Source: DAOVQB01 sp023128935 (GTDB lineage: Bacteria > Eisenbacteria > RBG-16-71-46 > CAIMUX01 > WJJG01). Taken from it: 17,234 nucleotides of DNA. This document shows positions 1 to 8,426 of this stretch, piece after piece; position 1 is the first letter of the stretch; every line of letters begins with the position of its first letter. The DNA lies in NCBI GenBank assembly GCA_030628905.1, contig DAOVQB010000089.1, forward strand, positions 1 through 17,234, given 5' to 3'. The notes beneath the pieces are model-generated. The model made no database searches. It was not told where the DNA came from and saw only the letters and a list, made by a program, of their open reading frames with translations. The position numbers were made by a program, and so were the translations under genes.

Positions 1-1740
1 ATGCGGATCCTGGGACCCAACATCTTCGGCATGTTCTCCGCCGCCGCATCCCTGGACGCCACCTTCGGACCCGGCGGCATCCGCCCCGGAAACGTCGCCA
101 TCATCACCCAGAGCGGCGCCCTGGGACTGGCCATGATCGGGAAGACCGCCGTCGAGAACGTCGGGATCTCCGCCATGGTGTCCGTCGGCAACAAGGCCGA
201 TATCGATGAGGCCGATTTGCTTCGCTATCTAGTGAAAGACCCTGAGACGCGGACCATCTTGATGTACATCGAGGGCGTCAAGAATGGAGACCGCCTGATC
301 GGAATGCTGAAGGATGCCACAAAGGAAAAGCCGGTCGTCGTCCTCAAGTCCGGTCGCTCGAAGCGCGGAGCGATGGCGGCTGCCTCGCATACCGGTTCGC
401 TGGCGGGTTCTGATGAGATCTTTGATGCGGTCATGCGGCAGTGCGGCGTGCTGCGCGTCGAGAGCATCGAGGAGGCCTTCAATCTCTGTAAGTTCCTGGC
501 AGACACGAAGTTGCCACACGGGCGCAATACCGTCATCATCACGAACGGTGGTGGCATTGGGGTCCTTGCCACTGACGCGTGCGAGAAGTACGGCGTCAAG
601 CTCTATGACGACAGCGAGACACTCCGCGAGATCTTTGGAGAGGTGACGCCGGATTTCGGGTCGACGAAAAACCCGATTGACCTGACCGGAGGGGCTACGG
701 CGAAGCACTACGGCGATTCCCTGGACGCTGCTCTCAAGCATGATCGGATCGACGCGGTGCTTTCCCTCTACTGCGAGACTGCCGTTTTCGATTCAGATAA
801 GCTGACGGCGATGATTGGGGACAACTACAGGAAGTATCAGAAGGCGGGCAAGCCGCTTCTCTTCTCCGTGTTTGGTGGCGCTACGTTGGAAGAGGCCGTA
901 GCGAGCCTGACCAAACAGAGGGTTCCCCTCTTTAGTGATGTCTACGAGACGGTTGCTTGCCTGGGAGGCATGTACAAATACCACCGTTACCTGAGGCACC
1001 GGTCGGACAAGATCGATGAAGCAGAGATCGACGTTGCCGCCGTGGACGAGATTGTGAAGGAGGCCAGAGAAGACGGGCGGGGATTCCTCCTGGCCGACGA
1101 AGGGCAGCGTCTGATGGAGGCTGCTGGGATTCCGTTGCCCCAGAGCTATGTCGCCCACAGTCTGGACCAGGCTGTCGAGTATGCGGAAAGAGCCGGCTAC
1201 CCTGTAGTCATGAAAGTTGTCTCCCGGGACATTCTTCATAAGAGCGATGCCGGTGGCGTCGCCCTCGACCTGGATAACCAGGATGAGGTCATGGACGCCT
1301 ATCAGGCCATCATGCACGGCTGCCGCGAGCGAGTTCCCAATGCCCGCATTGACGGCATTGAAGTCTGCGAGATGGTTCGATCCGGGGTGGAGTTGATCAT
1401 TGGCGCCAGGAGAGATGCGGGCTTCGGTCCGATCGTCATGTTCGGTTTGGGGGGGATCTATGTCGAGGTCATGAAGGATGTGACCTTCAGGGCTGTCCCG
1501 CTCAATCGGGCCGAAGCGATGGACATGATGAAGGAGATCCGCGCTTATCCCTTACTCCTGGGAGTTCGTGGCGAGGAGCGCAAGGACATCGAAAGCGTGG
1601 TTGATACCATCATCCAACTGGGGACCATCATCCGAAGATGCGAGAGCATCTCAGATATTGAAGTCAATCCCCTGGTGGTGTACGAACAGGGCATGGGCTC
1701 AAAGGCGGTTGACGTCAGGGTCCTGCTTTCAGGTGCCTAG
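1..1740 (+). CDS. ADP-forming acyl-CoA (acetyl-CoA) synthetase, 5'-truncated by the window
   Basis: Converts acyl-CoA, ADP and phosphate to acid, CoA and ATP in the cytoplasm, a substrate-level phosphorylation step in anaerobes. Visible are 579 residues. The opening ILGPNIFG motif normally lies about 120 residues into this family of roughly 700 residues, so the ATG at base 1 is an internal Met and most of the CoA-binding domain is missing upstream. A succinyl-CoA-synthetase-like flavodoxin domain follows, with SHTGSLAGSDE carrying the expected phosphorylated His (residue 130). The C-terminal part (about 350-579) is an ATP-grasp domain with ILHKSDAGGV and FGLGGIYVEV. Alpha-like and beta-like parts are fused in one chain. 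The next gene starts 13 bases after the stop with its own GGAGG, so the two are probably co-transcribed. Acyl substrate specificity cannot be read from the sequence. Confidence 0.93.
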   Translation: MRILGPNIFGMFSAAASLDATFGPGGIRPGNVAIITQSGALGLAMIGKTAVENVGISAMVSVGNKADIDEADLLRYLVKDPETRTILMYIEGVKNGDRLIGMLKDATKEKPVVVLKSGRSKRGAMAAASHTGSLAGSDEIFDAVMRQCGVLRVESIEEAFNLCKFLADTKLPHGRNTVIITNGGGIGVLATDACEKYGVKLYDDSETLREIFGEVTPDFGSTKNPIDLTGGATAKHYGDSLDAALKHDRIDAVLSLYCETAVFDSDKLTAMIGDNYRKYQKAGKPLLFSVFGGATLEEAVASLTKQRVPLFSDVYETVACLGGMYKYHRYLRHRSDKIDEAEIDVAAVDEIVKEAREDGRGFLLADEGQRLMEAAGIPLPQSYVAHSLDQAVEYAERAGYPVVMKVVSRDILHKSDAGGVALDLDNQDEVMDAYQAIMHGCRERVPNARIDGIEVCEMVRSGVELIIGARRDAGFGPIVMFGLGGIYVEVMKDVTFRAVPLNRAEAMDMMKEIRAYPLLLGVRGEERKDIESVVDTIIQLGTIIRRCESISDIEVNPLVVYEQGMGSKAVDVRVLLSGA

Positions 1741-1753
1741 GGAGGTGGGAGAG

Positions 1754-2824
1754 ATGCGTAGGCTGATCATTGCGTCCATGCGTGGGAGCGCAGGCAAAAC
1801 CAGTGTGATCGTGGGTTTGGGACGGGCCATCGAGAAGAAGATCGGCTACTTGAAGCCATTTGGCGACAGGCTGCTCTACCGGAAGAAGCGGCTTTGGGAC
1901 TACGATGCCGCGCTCGTCGCGAACATCTTTGGCCTGAAGGACAATCCAGAGGAAATGAGCGTTGGGTTCGATCATTCCAAACTGCGATTCATGTATGATA
2001 AGAAGAGCACGAAGGAGAAGCTCCTTGAGATGCTCTCACATATCGAGAGTGATAAGGATTTCGTCTGCATCGAAGGCGGCAGGGATATGGCTCATGGGAT
2101 GTCCGTGCATCTCGATGCCGTCGCTCTGGCGAAGTATGTTGATGCGACCCTGGTCATTGTGATCAGCGGGGATGAGGGCACCATCCTTGACGATGCGGCG
2201 TTTATCAAGAACCACCTAGATCTCGAAGGCATCCGCTTCGGTGGGGTCATCATCAACAAGGTTCACGATATTGAAGACTTCAAGAGCACGTACGTGGCGG
2301 GGATCGAGGAACTGGGCACGCCCGTTCTTGGCGTGATCCCGTACGCGAAGGAATTGACCAGTCTCTCCCTCGGCTTCCTCTCAGAGGCCCTATTCGCGAA
2401 GCTGATCGCGGGCGAGGAGGGTCTTGATCGGGTGGTTAGAAATATCTTCGTGGGGGCGATGTCAACGGATGCTGCGCTGCGGAACCCGTTCTTCGGGAAA
2501 GAGGACAAGTTGGTGATTACGCCTGGCGATCGCAGCGACATGATCCTGGCCGCCATGGAAGCGGGTGCTGTGGGAATCGTGCTGACCAACAACATCTTCC
2601 CACCTTCGAACATCATCTCGATGGCTGCCGAGAGGAAGGTTCCACTGCTACTGGTTCCGACCGATACGTTCCAGACTTCCAAGCAGGTCGACGATCTCGA
2701 GCGCCTCCTGACCAAGGACGAGCCTCAGAAGATCGAGTTGCTGGGGAGATTGGCGCGGGAGAACATCGATCTGAAGGCGGTGATTGGCACGGGGAACCGC
2801 CCTGGCGCCAGGACTGGAGCGTGA
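1754..2824 (+). CDS. BioD-like P-loop/DRTGG-domain protein (phosphotransacetylase-associated family)
   Basis: A 356-residue cytoplasmic protein. Residues 1 to about 210 are a dethiobiotin-synthetase-like P-loop NTPase domain: GSAGKTS at 11-17 is the phosphate-binding loop, and CIEGG near residue 100 and GGVIINK follow. Residues about 220-335 are a DRTGG domain, seen as ITPGDRSD, GIVLTNN and VPLLLVPTDTF. This is the regulatory half found at the N-terminus of long bacterial phosphotransacetylases, here without the catalytic acetyltransferase part. Such stand-alone proteins often neighbour ADP-forming acetyl-CoA synthetase genes, as here, so a role in sensing or regulating acyl-CoA/acyl-phosphate metabolism is likely but inferred. 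I chose ATG 1754 because GGAGG lies at 1741-1745. The frame is open further upstream, but that part overlaps the synthetase and looks unrelated to it. The biochemical activity of the family is not settled. Confidence 0.85.
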   Translation: MRRLIIASMRGSAGKTSVIVGLGRAIEKKIGYLKPFGDRLLYRKKRLWDYDAALVANIFGLKDNPEEMSVGFDHSKLRFMYDKKSTKEKLLEMLSHIESDKDFVCIEGGRDMAHGMSVHLDAVALAKYVDATLVIVISGDEGTILDDAAFIKNHLDLEGIRFGGVIINKVHDIEDFKSTYVAGIEELGTPVLGVIPYAKELTSLSLGFLSEALFAKLIAGEEGLDRVVRNIFVGAMSTDAALRNPFFGKEDKLVITPGDRSDMILAAMEAGAVGIVLTNNIFPPSNIISMAAERKVPLLLVPTDTFQTSKQVDDLERLLTKDEPQKIELLGRLARENIDLKAVIGTGNRPGARTGA

Positions 2825-2895
2825 TTGGTGATAAGTTCAAACTGATTACGAGAGCCGGAAGGCGGCGCCCCACACGGCCGTCCGGTGCCCGAACT

Positions 2896-2915
2896 GGCTG
2901 ATTCCAGCCGTTTTT
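2896..2915 (+). terminator. Weak Rho-independent terminator after the synthetase operon
   Basis: GGCTG (2896-2900), loop ATTC and CAGCC (2905-2909) form a 5-bp GC-rich stem, followed by G and TTTTT (2911-2915). It lies 71 bases past the stop of the DRTGG gene and before the receptor operon. The stem is short, so efficiency is uncertain. Confidence 0.4.
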
Positions 2916-2918
2916 AGA

Positions 2919-3051
2919 GGGAATTCAGCTGCAGTCAACTGCCTTCAGTGCCCCGCCTTGGGCCAGGGGGCGGCAGGTGGGAAATCCCTCCGCAACCCTC
3001 TCTGATCAACCGATAAGGCAATATGTGGATTCAATTGACCTGGGAATTCCC
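2919..3051. promoter_or_regulatory. Three GGGAA(A/T)TCCC-type palindromic sites upstream of the receptor operon
   Basis: GGGAATTC (2919-2926), GGGAAATCCC (2979-2988) and GGGAATTCCC (3042-3051) start 60 and 63 bases apart, close to six DNA helical turns each. They sit in the only promoter-sized gap before the receptor operon. Spacing and symmetry suggest an operator array. No regulator gene is nearby, and single copies of similar words also occur inside genes. Confidence 0.3.
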
Positions 3052-3081
3052 CTGGGCAGATTCCACCTCGAGTCCAGGTCA
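3036..3081. repeat. 8-bp inverted repeat in the receptor leader
   Basis: TGACCTGG (3036-3043) and CCAGGTCA (3074-3081) are perfect inverted copies separated by 30 bases, ending 36 bases before the receptor ATG. Could be an operator or a leader hairpin. TTGACC at 3035-3040 resembles a -35 box, but no good -10 box follows at the usual distance. Confidence 0.35.
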
Positions 3082-3117
3082 TCTATGGCTTAGTCCCTTT
3101 CGGTAAGGAGAGGCGTC

Positions 3118-5007
3118 ATGATAAGAGCGACCTTCATAATGATCCTGGGAGGGATCATTGCGCTGAGTGCCGTACCCAGCACGCTTGCTGATCCGGCGGC
3201 AACGGAGGATGAACTGCTCTTCATGGAGATTCCGATTGTCTTTGCTTCCAGTAAGCGCCTCCAGCCCATTACGGAAGCCGCGTCGAGCATCGACATCATC
3301 ACGGCCGAGGATATCAGGCGTTCAGGGGCCACCAATCTCGCCGACGTTCTGCGTTCTGTGCCGGGGATCGATGTCAGGGAGAGCGACGCCGGGCAGCATG
3401 TCGTGGGAGTTCGAGGGTTCTGCGATACGGGACACGTGCTTGTGACGCTGGATGGGAACAATGTCTTCATGTATCACGCGAACCACATCTTCCTTGATTG
3501 GGCGCCATTCGATCTCGAAGAGATCGATCACATCGAGATCATCAAAGGTCCTGGCGCGATCTTCTATGGAGGCAATGCGTTCAGCGGTGTGATCAATATC
3601 ATCACCAAAACCCCCGAGCAGCTGCGTGGCCTCAAGGCCAATTTCGTGGGCGGCAACTGGAACACCATCCGCGGAAATGTTGGCTATGCGGGAAGTAGGG
3701 GGAACGTTAGCTATCATCTGTCTTGCGGCCACCGCGAATCCGAGCAATGGGAAGAACCCAAGATGCTTCAGGAGCGCGACGGCCACACGGTTGATTACGC
3801 CACTTGCAAGGTGGTCTGCACTACGAGTGATCAGTCGTCCATATCGCTCATGGGGCGATACTCCGACGCGCAGAACGTGATCTCCTCCGTCTGCAATCCA
3901 ACCACCATATTTGCGGCAGCACGCTATGACCGCCCGGATACCTGGCTCCGCTTCTTCTTCAACAACCATGAGAAGACCTTCTGGAATGACACCTATGAGG
4001 TAAAGGACTCCAATTGCGAGACGGAGTTCTTCCGCGCCATCCGGTGGGGACAGAGCGTGACCTCATTTGGCGGATTCGTCAAGCACACCGTATGGGAGGT
4101 GAACACACTCAAGGAAACCTTTGAAGGCGGGCCAGTCATTGGCAGCACCGAGTGGCATGACATAGATGATGCAGCAGTCAATGTCGAGCATGAACAACAC
4201 CTGGGCGATCAATTCATCTTGACCCTCGGGGCTCGGGGAGAATACCAGACACATCTGGACTACCTTGGCCTGGGACGGGGTTGTCTGATCTATAAGCCTT
4301 CTCCACAGACAAGCCTGCGCTTCACTGTCGCCAGCGGATACTACCTCCCATCGCTCTTCCAGCAGACGAATGCGGGCATCGCATATCCCTTCGCGAAGGG
4401 AAATCCCGATCTGGACGAGGAGGGTATAACGTCCTATGAGTTGAGCTACTACGGCAGGCTGGGAAATGGAATCTCGCTGAAGGCCACAGCCTACTACAAC
4501 GAATACCGCGACCTCATTGACAATACGCAAATGGGACCGGCGATGAACGTCTCGGATGGATATCAAAAAGGCGCGGAATTGGACTGCGAAGCGATGCTTG
4601 CAGCAGGGGTGACGGTGTTTGCCAACTACACCTACCAGACACTCCACCGGGATGACTTTGGTGATCTGCCGCTCGATCCAGAGCACAAGGTCAATGTTGG
4701 AATGCAGGTAGATAGTGGCAGATGGTCGTTTACGGCAATGGGCCACTACGTGGACCACTACTACGAGATGTACCTGACGTCCAACCCGGTCTTTGGGCGG
4801 GTAGGAGCAGGACCGTCCCATGTCGACTCATACAACACGGTTGATGCGCAATTGGCGTATGGCGCTGCGGATTGCCTGAAATTCAGCATCAACGCATCCA
4901 ACATTTTTAATCAGCGCCACTATGAGTCGAATCATCCTCCGGATGGGTGGCACACCGGGGATGTCGTGGGCCGCAGGATAACCGCAGGCGTCCACTACGG
5001 GCATTGA
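3118..5007 (+). CDS. TonB-dependent outer-membrane receptor
   Basis: A 629-residue outer-membrane active transporter or ligand-gated receptor driven by TonB. It has a signal peptide (residues 1-24, STLA before the cut), then a FMEIPIVFASSKR segment typical of the TonB-box side of this subgroup. The plug domain (about 45-165) shows ITAEDIRRSG, LADVLRSVPGIDV, VRGF, DHIEIIKGPGA and GGNAFSGVINIITK. The rest is a beta-barrel rich in Tyr and Phe. The start has TAAGGAG at 3104-3110. Oddities: nine cysteines in the chain, many for an outer-membrane barrel, and a terminal YGH instead of the usual final Phe or Trp. It is the first gene of a three-gene operon with a periplasmic binding protein 31 bases downstream. 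The ligand is unknown; the BtuB/CirA-like plug does not decide between siderophore, corrinoid or another substrate. Confidence 0.92.
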   Translation: MIRATFIMILGGIIALSAVPSTLADPAATEDELLFMEIPIVFASSKRLQPITEAASSIDIITAEDIRRSGATNLADVLRSVPGIDVRESDAGQHVVGVRGFCDTGHVLVTLDGNNVFMYHANHIFLDWAPFDLEEIDHIEIIKGPGAIFYGGNAFSGVINIITKTPEQLRGLKANFVGGNWNTIRGNVGYAGSRGNVSYHLSCGHRESEQWEEPKMLQERDGHTVDYATCKVVCTTSDQSSISLMGRYSDAQNVISSVCNPTTIFAAARYDRPDTWLRFFFNNHEKTFWNDTYEVKDSNCETEFFRAIRWGQSVTSFGGFVKHTVWEVNTLKETFEGGPVIGSTEWHDIDDAAVNVEHEQHLGDQFILTLGARGEYQTHLDYLGLGRGCLIYKPSPQTSLRFTVASGYYLPSLFQQTNAGIAYPFAKGNPDLDEEGITSYELSYYGRLGNGISLKATAYYNEYRDLIDNTQMGPAMNVSDGYQKGAELDCEAMLAAGVTVFANYTYQTLHRDDFGDLPLDPEHKVNVGMQVDSGRWSFTAMGHYVDHYYEMYLTSNPVFGRVGAGPSHVDSYNTVDAQLAYGAADCLKFSINASNIFNQRHYESNHPPDGWHTGDVVGRRITAGVHYGH

Positions 5008-5038
5008 GCAATGCCATTCCACTGACACACGAGGACCA

Positions 5039-5959
5039 ATGCGCTGGTTCGTAATTCTGCTACTTCTCGCCGTGGCGCTTGGTCAACCGGCCCGGTGTGC
5101 AGGGTCGGAGCACGCGAAACTGGCAGTGGTATTCCCCTCCCAAGCGAACGCCTACCAAGAGGCCTGGAGCGGCTTCCAGAGTGTGGTCGGTCAGGCGGCG
5201 GTTTCATTAGAGGTGATGCGGTTCAACCTCAAGGAGGAACCCTCGGGGCAGATACTCGGTTCCATCCGCCGCGAGCGCCCCGACCTCGTTCTGACCCTCG
5301 GCACGAAACCAGCGAAACTGGCGCGGGATAGCCTCGGCGACGTTGCGGTGATCTTCTGCATGGCCTTCAGAGCGAATGAGCTGGCTGGGCCACTCATGAC
5401 CGGCGTGTCAATGGAGATCTCCCCTGCCGCAAAGCTGAGCACACTGAAGCGGTTGGTCCCAGAGGCGCGCAAAGTGGGCGTGATATACTCCCCCGCGCTG
5501 ACGAACCAGATGGAAGACATATCACGGTACTGCGGGGAACTGGGGTTAGAACTGGTGGCAGTGCCAATTGAATCCGAGAGTGAGCTGCCGAGTGCACTGA
5601 GAAGCATCGTGGGGCGGATTGACTCCTATCTCATACTTCCAGACGCAGACATATATTCCCCGAAGTCGGTTGAGCACCTGCTGCTGCAGAGCCTGAGATA
5701 CAAGTTCCCAGTTATCGGGCTTTCGGCCCACTACACGAAAGCGGGCGCACTGTTCTCTTTGGATTGTGACTACCGGGATCTGGGACGCCAGGCCGCGGAG
5801 ATCGCATTGCGCGTCCTCCGTGGGGAGAACCCCGGCGACCTTGCGCCCGAAGAGCCACGGATTACCGAGCTGTCGTTCAACGTGGTCGCGGCGGAACGCT
5901 TCGGAATCCGGAACCAGCGGCAGATCGAGGATGAAGCAAGGGTGGTGTTCGGACGATGA
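5039..5959 (+). CDS. Periplasmic substrate-binding protein, ABC_sub_bind family
   Basis: A 306-residue exported protein of the ABC_sub_bind (TrpX-like) family. The signal peptide occupies about residues 1-21, with a hydrophobic core ILLLLAVALG and RCA before the cut. The Cys there is preceded by Arg, so a lipoprotein is unlikely. Two Rossmann-like lobes follow: RPDLVLTLGTKPA, VIFCMAF and GVSMEISP in lobe 1, then ARKVGVIYSP, SYLILPDADIY and FPVIGLSAHYTKAGALFSLDCDYRDLG in lobe 2. No permease or ATPase gene is adjacent. It lies between a TonB receptor and a sensor kinase and overlaps the kinase start by ATGA, so I infer it presents a ligand to the kinase and is not part of a transporter. The start ATG has GAGGA just upstream, rather close. 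The ligand cannot be predicted. Confidence 0.88.
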   Translation: MRWFVILLLLAVALGQPARCAGSEHAKLAVVFPSQANAYQEAWSGFQSVVGQAAVSLEVMRFNLKEEPSGQILGSIRRERPDLVLTLGTKPAKLARDSLGDVAVIFCMAFRANELAGPLMTGVSMEISPAAKLSTLKRLVPEARKVGVIYSPALTNQMEDISRYCGELGLELVAVPIESESELPSALRSIVGRIDSYLILPDADIYSPKSVEHLLLQSLRYKFPVIGLSAHYTKAGALFSLDCDYRDLGRQAAEIALRVLRGENPGDLAPEEPRITELSFNVVAAERFGIRNQRQIEDEARVVFGR

Positions 5960-8238
5960 TGGGTGGCATCCAAAAGAGGATCAACTTGGTTTCCATCGGC
6001 GTTGTACTGGCGTCGACGCTATTTCTGGGCGCGTATTTCATACGACAAGAGACAGCCGCACTCAGCGATGAGCTGGATAAGCGCATGGTTGTGCTGCTCA
6101 ATGGCATGGCGACAAGCATCGAATACCCCGTCTTGGTTGGGGATCTCGAGAGGATCGGGGAGCTGGTTGAGGGAATCGTTGCCCAGGGGGATGTGGTCTA
6201 TTGCTGCACTAAGGATTTGCGTGGCGAATGCCTTGCTGAGAGCGGGTCTCAAACAGGTGCGGACGTCAGGTTCTATGAGGGTTCGGTCATAACGACGCGA
6301 GTGCTGGAGCCCGACAGCGATGAGATGATTCTGGGCGGAGGGGTGGCGGTTGAGGATACGATTGGGACGATTCACTTGTCAGTATCTCTGGCGGGGCTCA
6401 ATCAAAAAATGGACGGGAACAAGCGGACCGTGGCCGTGGTTATTGTGATCACGATCCTCTTGGCATCGGCTATATGGGCATTCATGCTCAGACTCACCTT
6501 GGTTGGACCAATAGCCATACTTGTGAAAGGCATCGAGAGGATTGCGGGTGGTGACCTGGGCTACCAGGTGCCGGTTGAAAGGGACGATGAGATCGGGCGG
6601 CTGGCCACATCGTTCAATCGGATGACAGTGGAGTTGTCGAGTAGCTTGGTCTCGAAACAGTATGTCGACAACATTCTCCAGTCCATGACCGACAGCCTCA
6701 TCGTGCTGGACTCGGAAGGGATGATCAAGAGGGTGAATCGTGCTGCGTTAGAACTCCTTGGATACGCGGAGCCCGGGCTCATTAATCAAGCTGCCGTTAG
6801 CTTGCTGCCTTCAGAGGAGCGTGAGTGTGGGTGGTTGATTGGATGCAGCCAGGGAAAGAAAGCCTGCAATGTGGAGACATATTTCATGTCCAAGAGCGGG
6901 GTGAAGGTGCCCATGCTCCTGTCCTGCTCCATGCTGCAGGGTGACGATGGGGCCATTGAGGGGAGGGTATGGGTCGCGCAGGACATCCGCGAGCGGAAGA
7001 AGGCAGAGCGTGCGCTGCGGGATCAAAACGCGCGGACCGAACAGCTCTTGGCGTCTATTCCCTCCCTGCTCATGGCTGTGGGGGCAGACGGAAGGTTGCT
7101 GCATTGGAACACACCGAGCGAGAGAACGTTCGGCATTCGTGCGCAGGATATAATGGGTGCCTCGTTCTGGAAATGCGGGATTGAGTTGAATTGGGAGCGG
7201 ATCAAGGAAGCGGTCGAGAGGTGCCGTGAAAGTAGGGATCCGGTCCAATTGGATGATCTGACATACGTCCGTCCGAACGGAAAGAGCGGCGTCTTGACCT
7301 TGACCATCAATCCCTATGGCGGGCGCAAGGAGCAGACAGGGTTTCTGTTGCTGGGAGAAGATATTACCGAGCGGAGGATTTTGGAGCATCAGCTTTCCCA
7401 GGCACAGAAGCTGGAATCGATCGGTCAACTGGCGGCTGGAATCGCTCATGAGATCAACACGCCAATACAGTATGTAGGGGACAACGTTCAGTTTCTGGGT
7501 CAAGCGTTCGAGGAGCTGTGTGTGTTGCTTTGCAAGCACGAACGCCTGCTTCAGCAAGTCAAGGGCGAGGGGTTGGAGCAAGAGCTGGTGGCTGAGATTG
7601 ACTCCGAGGCGGAGGAGTTGGACATCGAGGGCCTGAGGGAGGAGATACCGAGCGCTATTGACGCCGCACAGGAGGGCGCAAATCGCGTGGCCCAGATTGT
7701 AGCGGCGATGAAGGCCTATTCGCACCCCGGTACGGAGGAGATGACGGCCTGTGACATGAATCAGGCCATCGAGAATGTGACGGTCGTCAGTCGCAATGAG
7801 TGGAAGTACGTGGCTGACATGGTGATGAACTTTGATCCATCGCTTTGTCTAGTCAACTGCTTTTTGGGAGAGATCAATCAGGTTATTCTCAATCTGATCG
7901 TGAATGCCGCGCATGCCATCAAGGATGTCGTAGAAGTAGAAGAGGGAAAAGAGGGCCCCAAGGGGACCATCACCATAACGACCCGTCGGGACGGGGAATT
8001 CGCGGAGATCCGAGTATGCGATACGGGAGGGGGGATCCCTGAGGAGATTCGGGGCAAGGTCTTCGATCCCTTCTTTACTACCAAGGAGGTCGGACAAGGC
8101 ACGGGGCAGGGGCTCACATTATGTCACTCCGCGATGGAGAAACATGCGGGTACTATCACATTCGAGACCCGTGAGAATGAAGGAACGACATTCATCATCC
8201 GCATCCCGCTCGAGGGGCGTAAGGCCCAAGCGGCCTAG
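5956..8238 (+). CDS. Membrane sensor histidine kinase (periplasmic CHASE8-like sensor, HAMP, two PAS)
   Basis: A 760-residue inner-membrane kinase. TM1 is about 10-29. The periplasmic part (30-155) resembles CHASE8 sensors, with YPVLVGDLERIGELVEGI and VVYCCTKDLRGEC. TM2 is about 157-178 and HAMP about 180-232 (GGDLGYQVPVERDDEIG). PAS1 is about 235-350 and PAS2 about 355-475. The dimerisation/phosphoacceptor H-box GIAHEINTPIQ has His498. A long acidic helical insert follows, then the ATPase domain with N-box Asn650 (NLIVNAAHAI), DTGGGIP at 689 and FDPFFTTKEVGQGTGQGL. All catalytic motifs are intact. The start overlaps the binding-protein stop as ATGA, implying translational coupling; a second ATG follows directly. 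There is no receiver domain and no response regulator in the window, so it is an orphan here and its output is unknown. Confidence 0.92.
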   Translation: MMGGIQKRINLVSIGVVLASTLFLGAYFIRQETAALSDELDKRMVVLLNGMATSIEYPVLVGDLERIGELVEGIVAQGDVVYCCTKDLRGECLAESGSQTGADVRFYEGSVITTRVLEPDSDEMILGGGVAVEDTIGTIHLSVSLAGLNQKMDGNKRTVAVVIVITILLASAIWAFMLRLTLVGPIAILVKGIERIAGGDLGYQVPVERDDEIGRLATSFNRMTVELSSSLVSKQYVDNILQSMTDSLIVLDSEGMIKRVNRAALELLGYAEPGLINQAAVSLLPSEERECGWLIGCSQGKKACNVETYFMSKSGVKVPMLLSCSMLQGDDGAIEGRVWVAQDIRERKKAERALRDQNARTEQLLASIPSLLMAVGADGRLLHWNTPSERTFGIRAQDIMGASFWKCGIELNWERIKEAVERCRESRDPVQLDDLTYVRPNGKSGVLTLTINPYGGRKEQTGFLLLGEDITERRILEHQLSQAQKLESIGQLAAGIAHEINTPIQYVGDNVQFLGQAFEELCVLLCKHERLLQQVKGEGLEQELVAEIDSEAEELDIEGLREEIPSAIDAAQEGANRVAQIVAAMKAYSHPGTEEMTACDMNQAIENVTVVSRNEWKYVADMVMNFDPSLCLVNCFLGEINQVILNLIVNAAHAIKDVVEVEEGKEGPKGTITITTRRDGEFAEIRVCDTGGGIPEEIRGKVFDPFFTTKEVGQGTGQGLTLCHSAMEKHAGTITFETRENEGTTFIIRIPLEGRKAQAA

Positions 8239-8263
8239 CCCGAACTTCCTCTACTCAAGCTCC

Positions 8264-8370
8264 GCCGAGGCCGGATCCGCAGCGGGCCTAACCGCTCAGC
8301 TTGCGTCTGCCCCTGGATGAGGGCACGCGCTACGGATTTGCTGCGGGCTCTCTGCGGACCCGGCCTCGGC
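8264..8370. repeat. 19-bp near-perfect inverted repeat between convergent genes
   Basis: Arms at 8264-8282 (begins GCCGAGGCCGG, ends CCGCAG) and 8352-8370 (begins CTGCGG, ends CCGGCCTCGGC) are inverted copies matching at 18 of 19 positions, with 69 bases between them. They lie between the 3' ends of the kinase and trkH. A transcript from either strand would fold into a very stable GC-rich stem. There is no T-run, so it may act as a bidirectional terminator, as 3'-end protection, or be a repeat remnant. Confidence 0.65.
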
Positions 8371-8426
8371 TCCTTGCAGGCATGCATCTATGCGCTCTCG
8401 CGACGGTGCCTGGTGAGAAGCATGGG

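Noticed and set aside
1..3. ATG at base 1 as the true start of the synthetase
   Set aside because: In this family the ILGPN motif lies about 120 residues inside the protein, so the Met is internal and the gene is cut by the window edge.
2860..3030. Possible cobalamin riboswitch upstream of the TonB receptor (GGTGCC, GAGGGAA and TGCCCCGC words)
   Set aside because: Some words resemble the class, but the linking core and the expected downstream partner sequence do not align, and the first half looks like a terminator. A covariance-model search would settle it.
6811..7725. 304-codon minus-strand open frame inside the histidine kinase
   Set aside because: The opposite strand encodes clear PAS and kinase motifs; this is a composition-driven shadow. 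The same applies to minus-strand frames at 4063-4821, 3322-3969, 793-1317 and 229-741, and to the 11883-12548 frame under the barrel-SppA gene.
8239..8426. Small gene in the kinase-trkH spacer (plus-strand frame from 8301)
   Set aside because: No ribosome-binding site, it runs through the inverted repeat and into antisense trkH, and its product has no recognisable feature.
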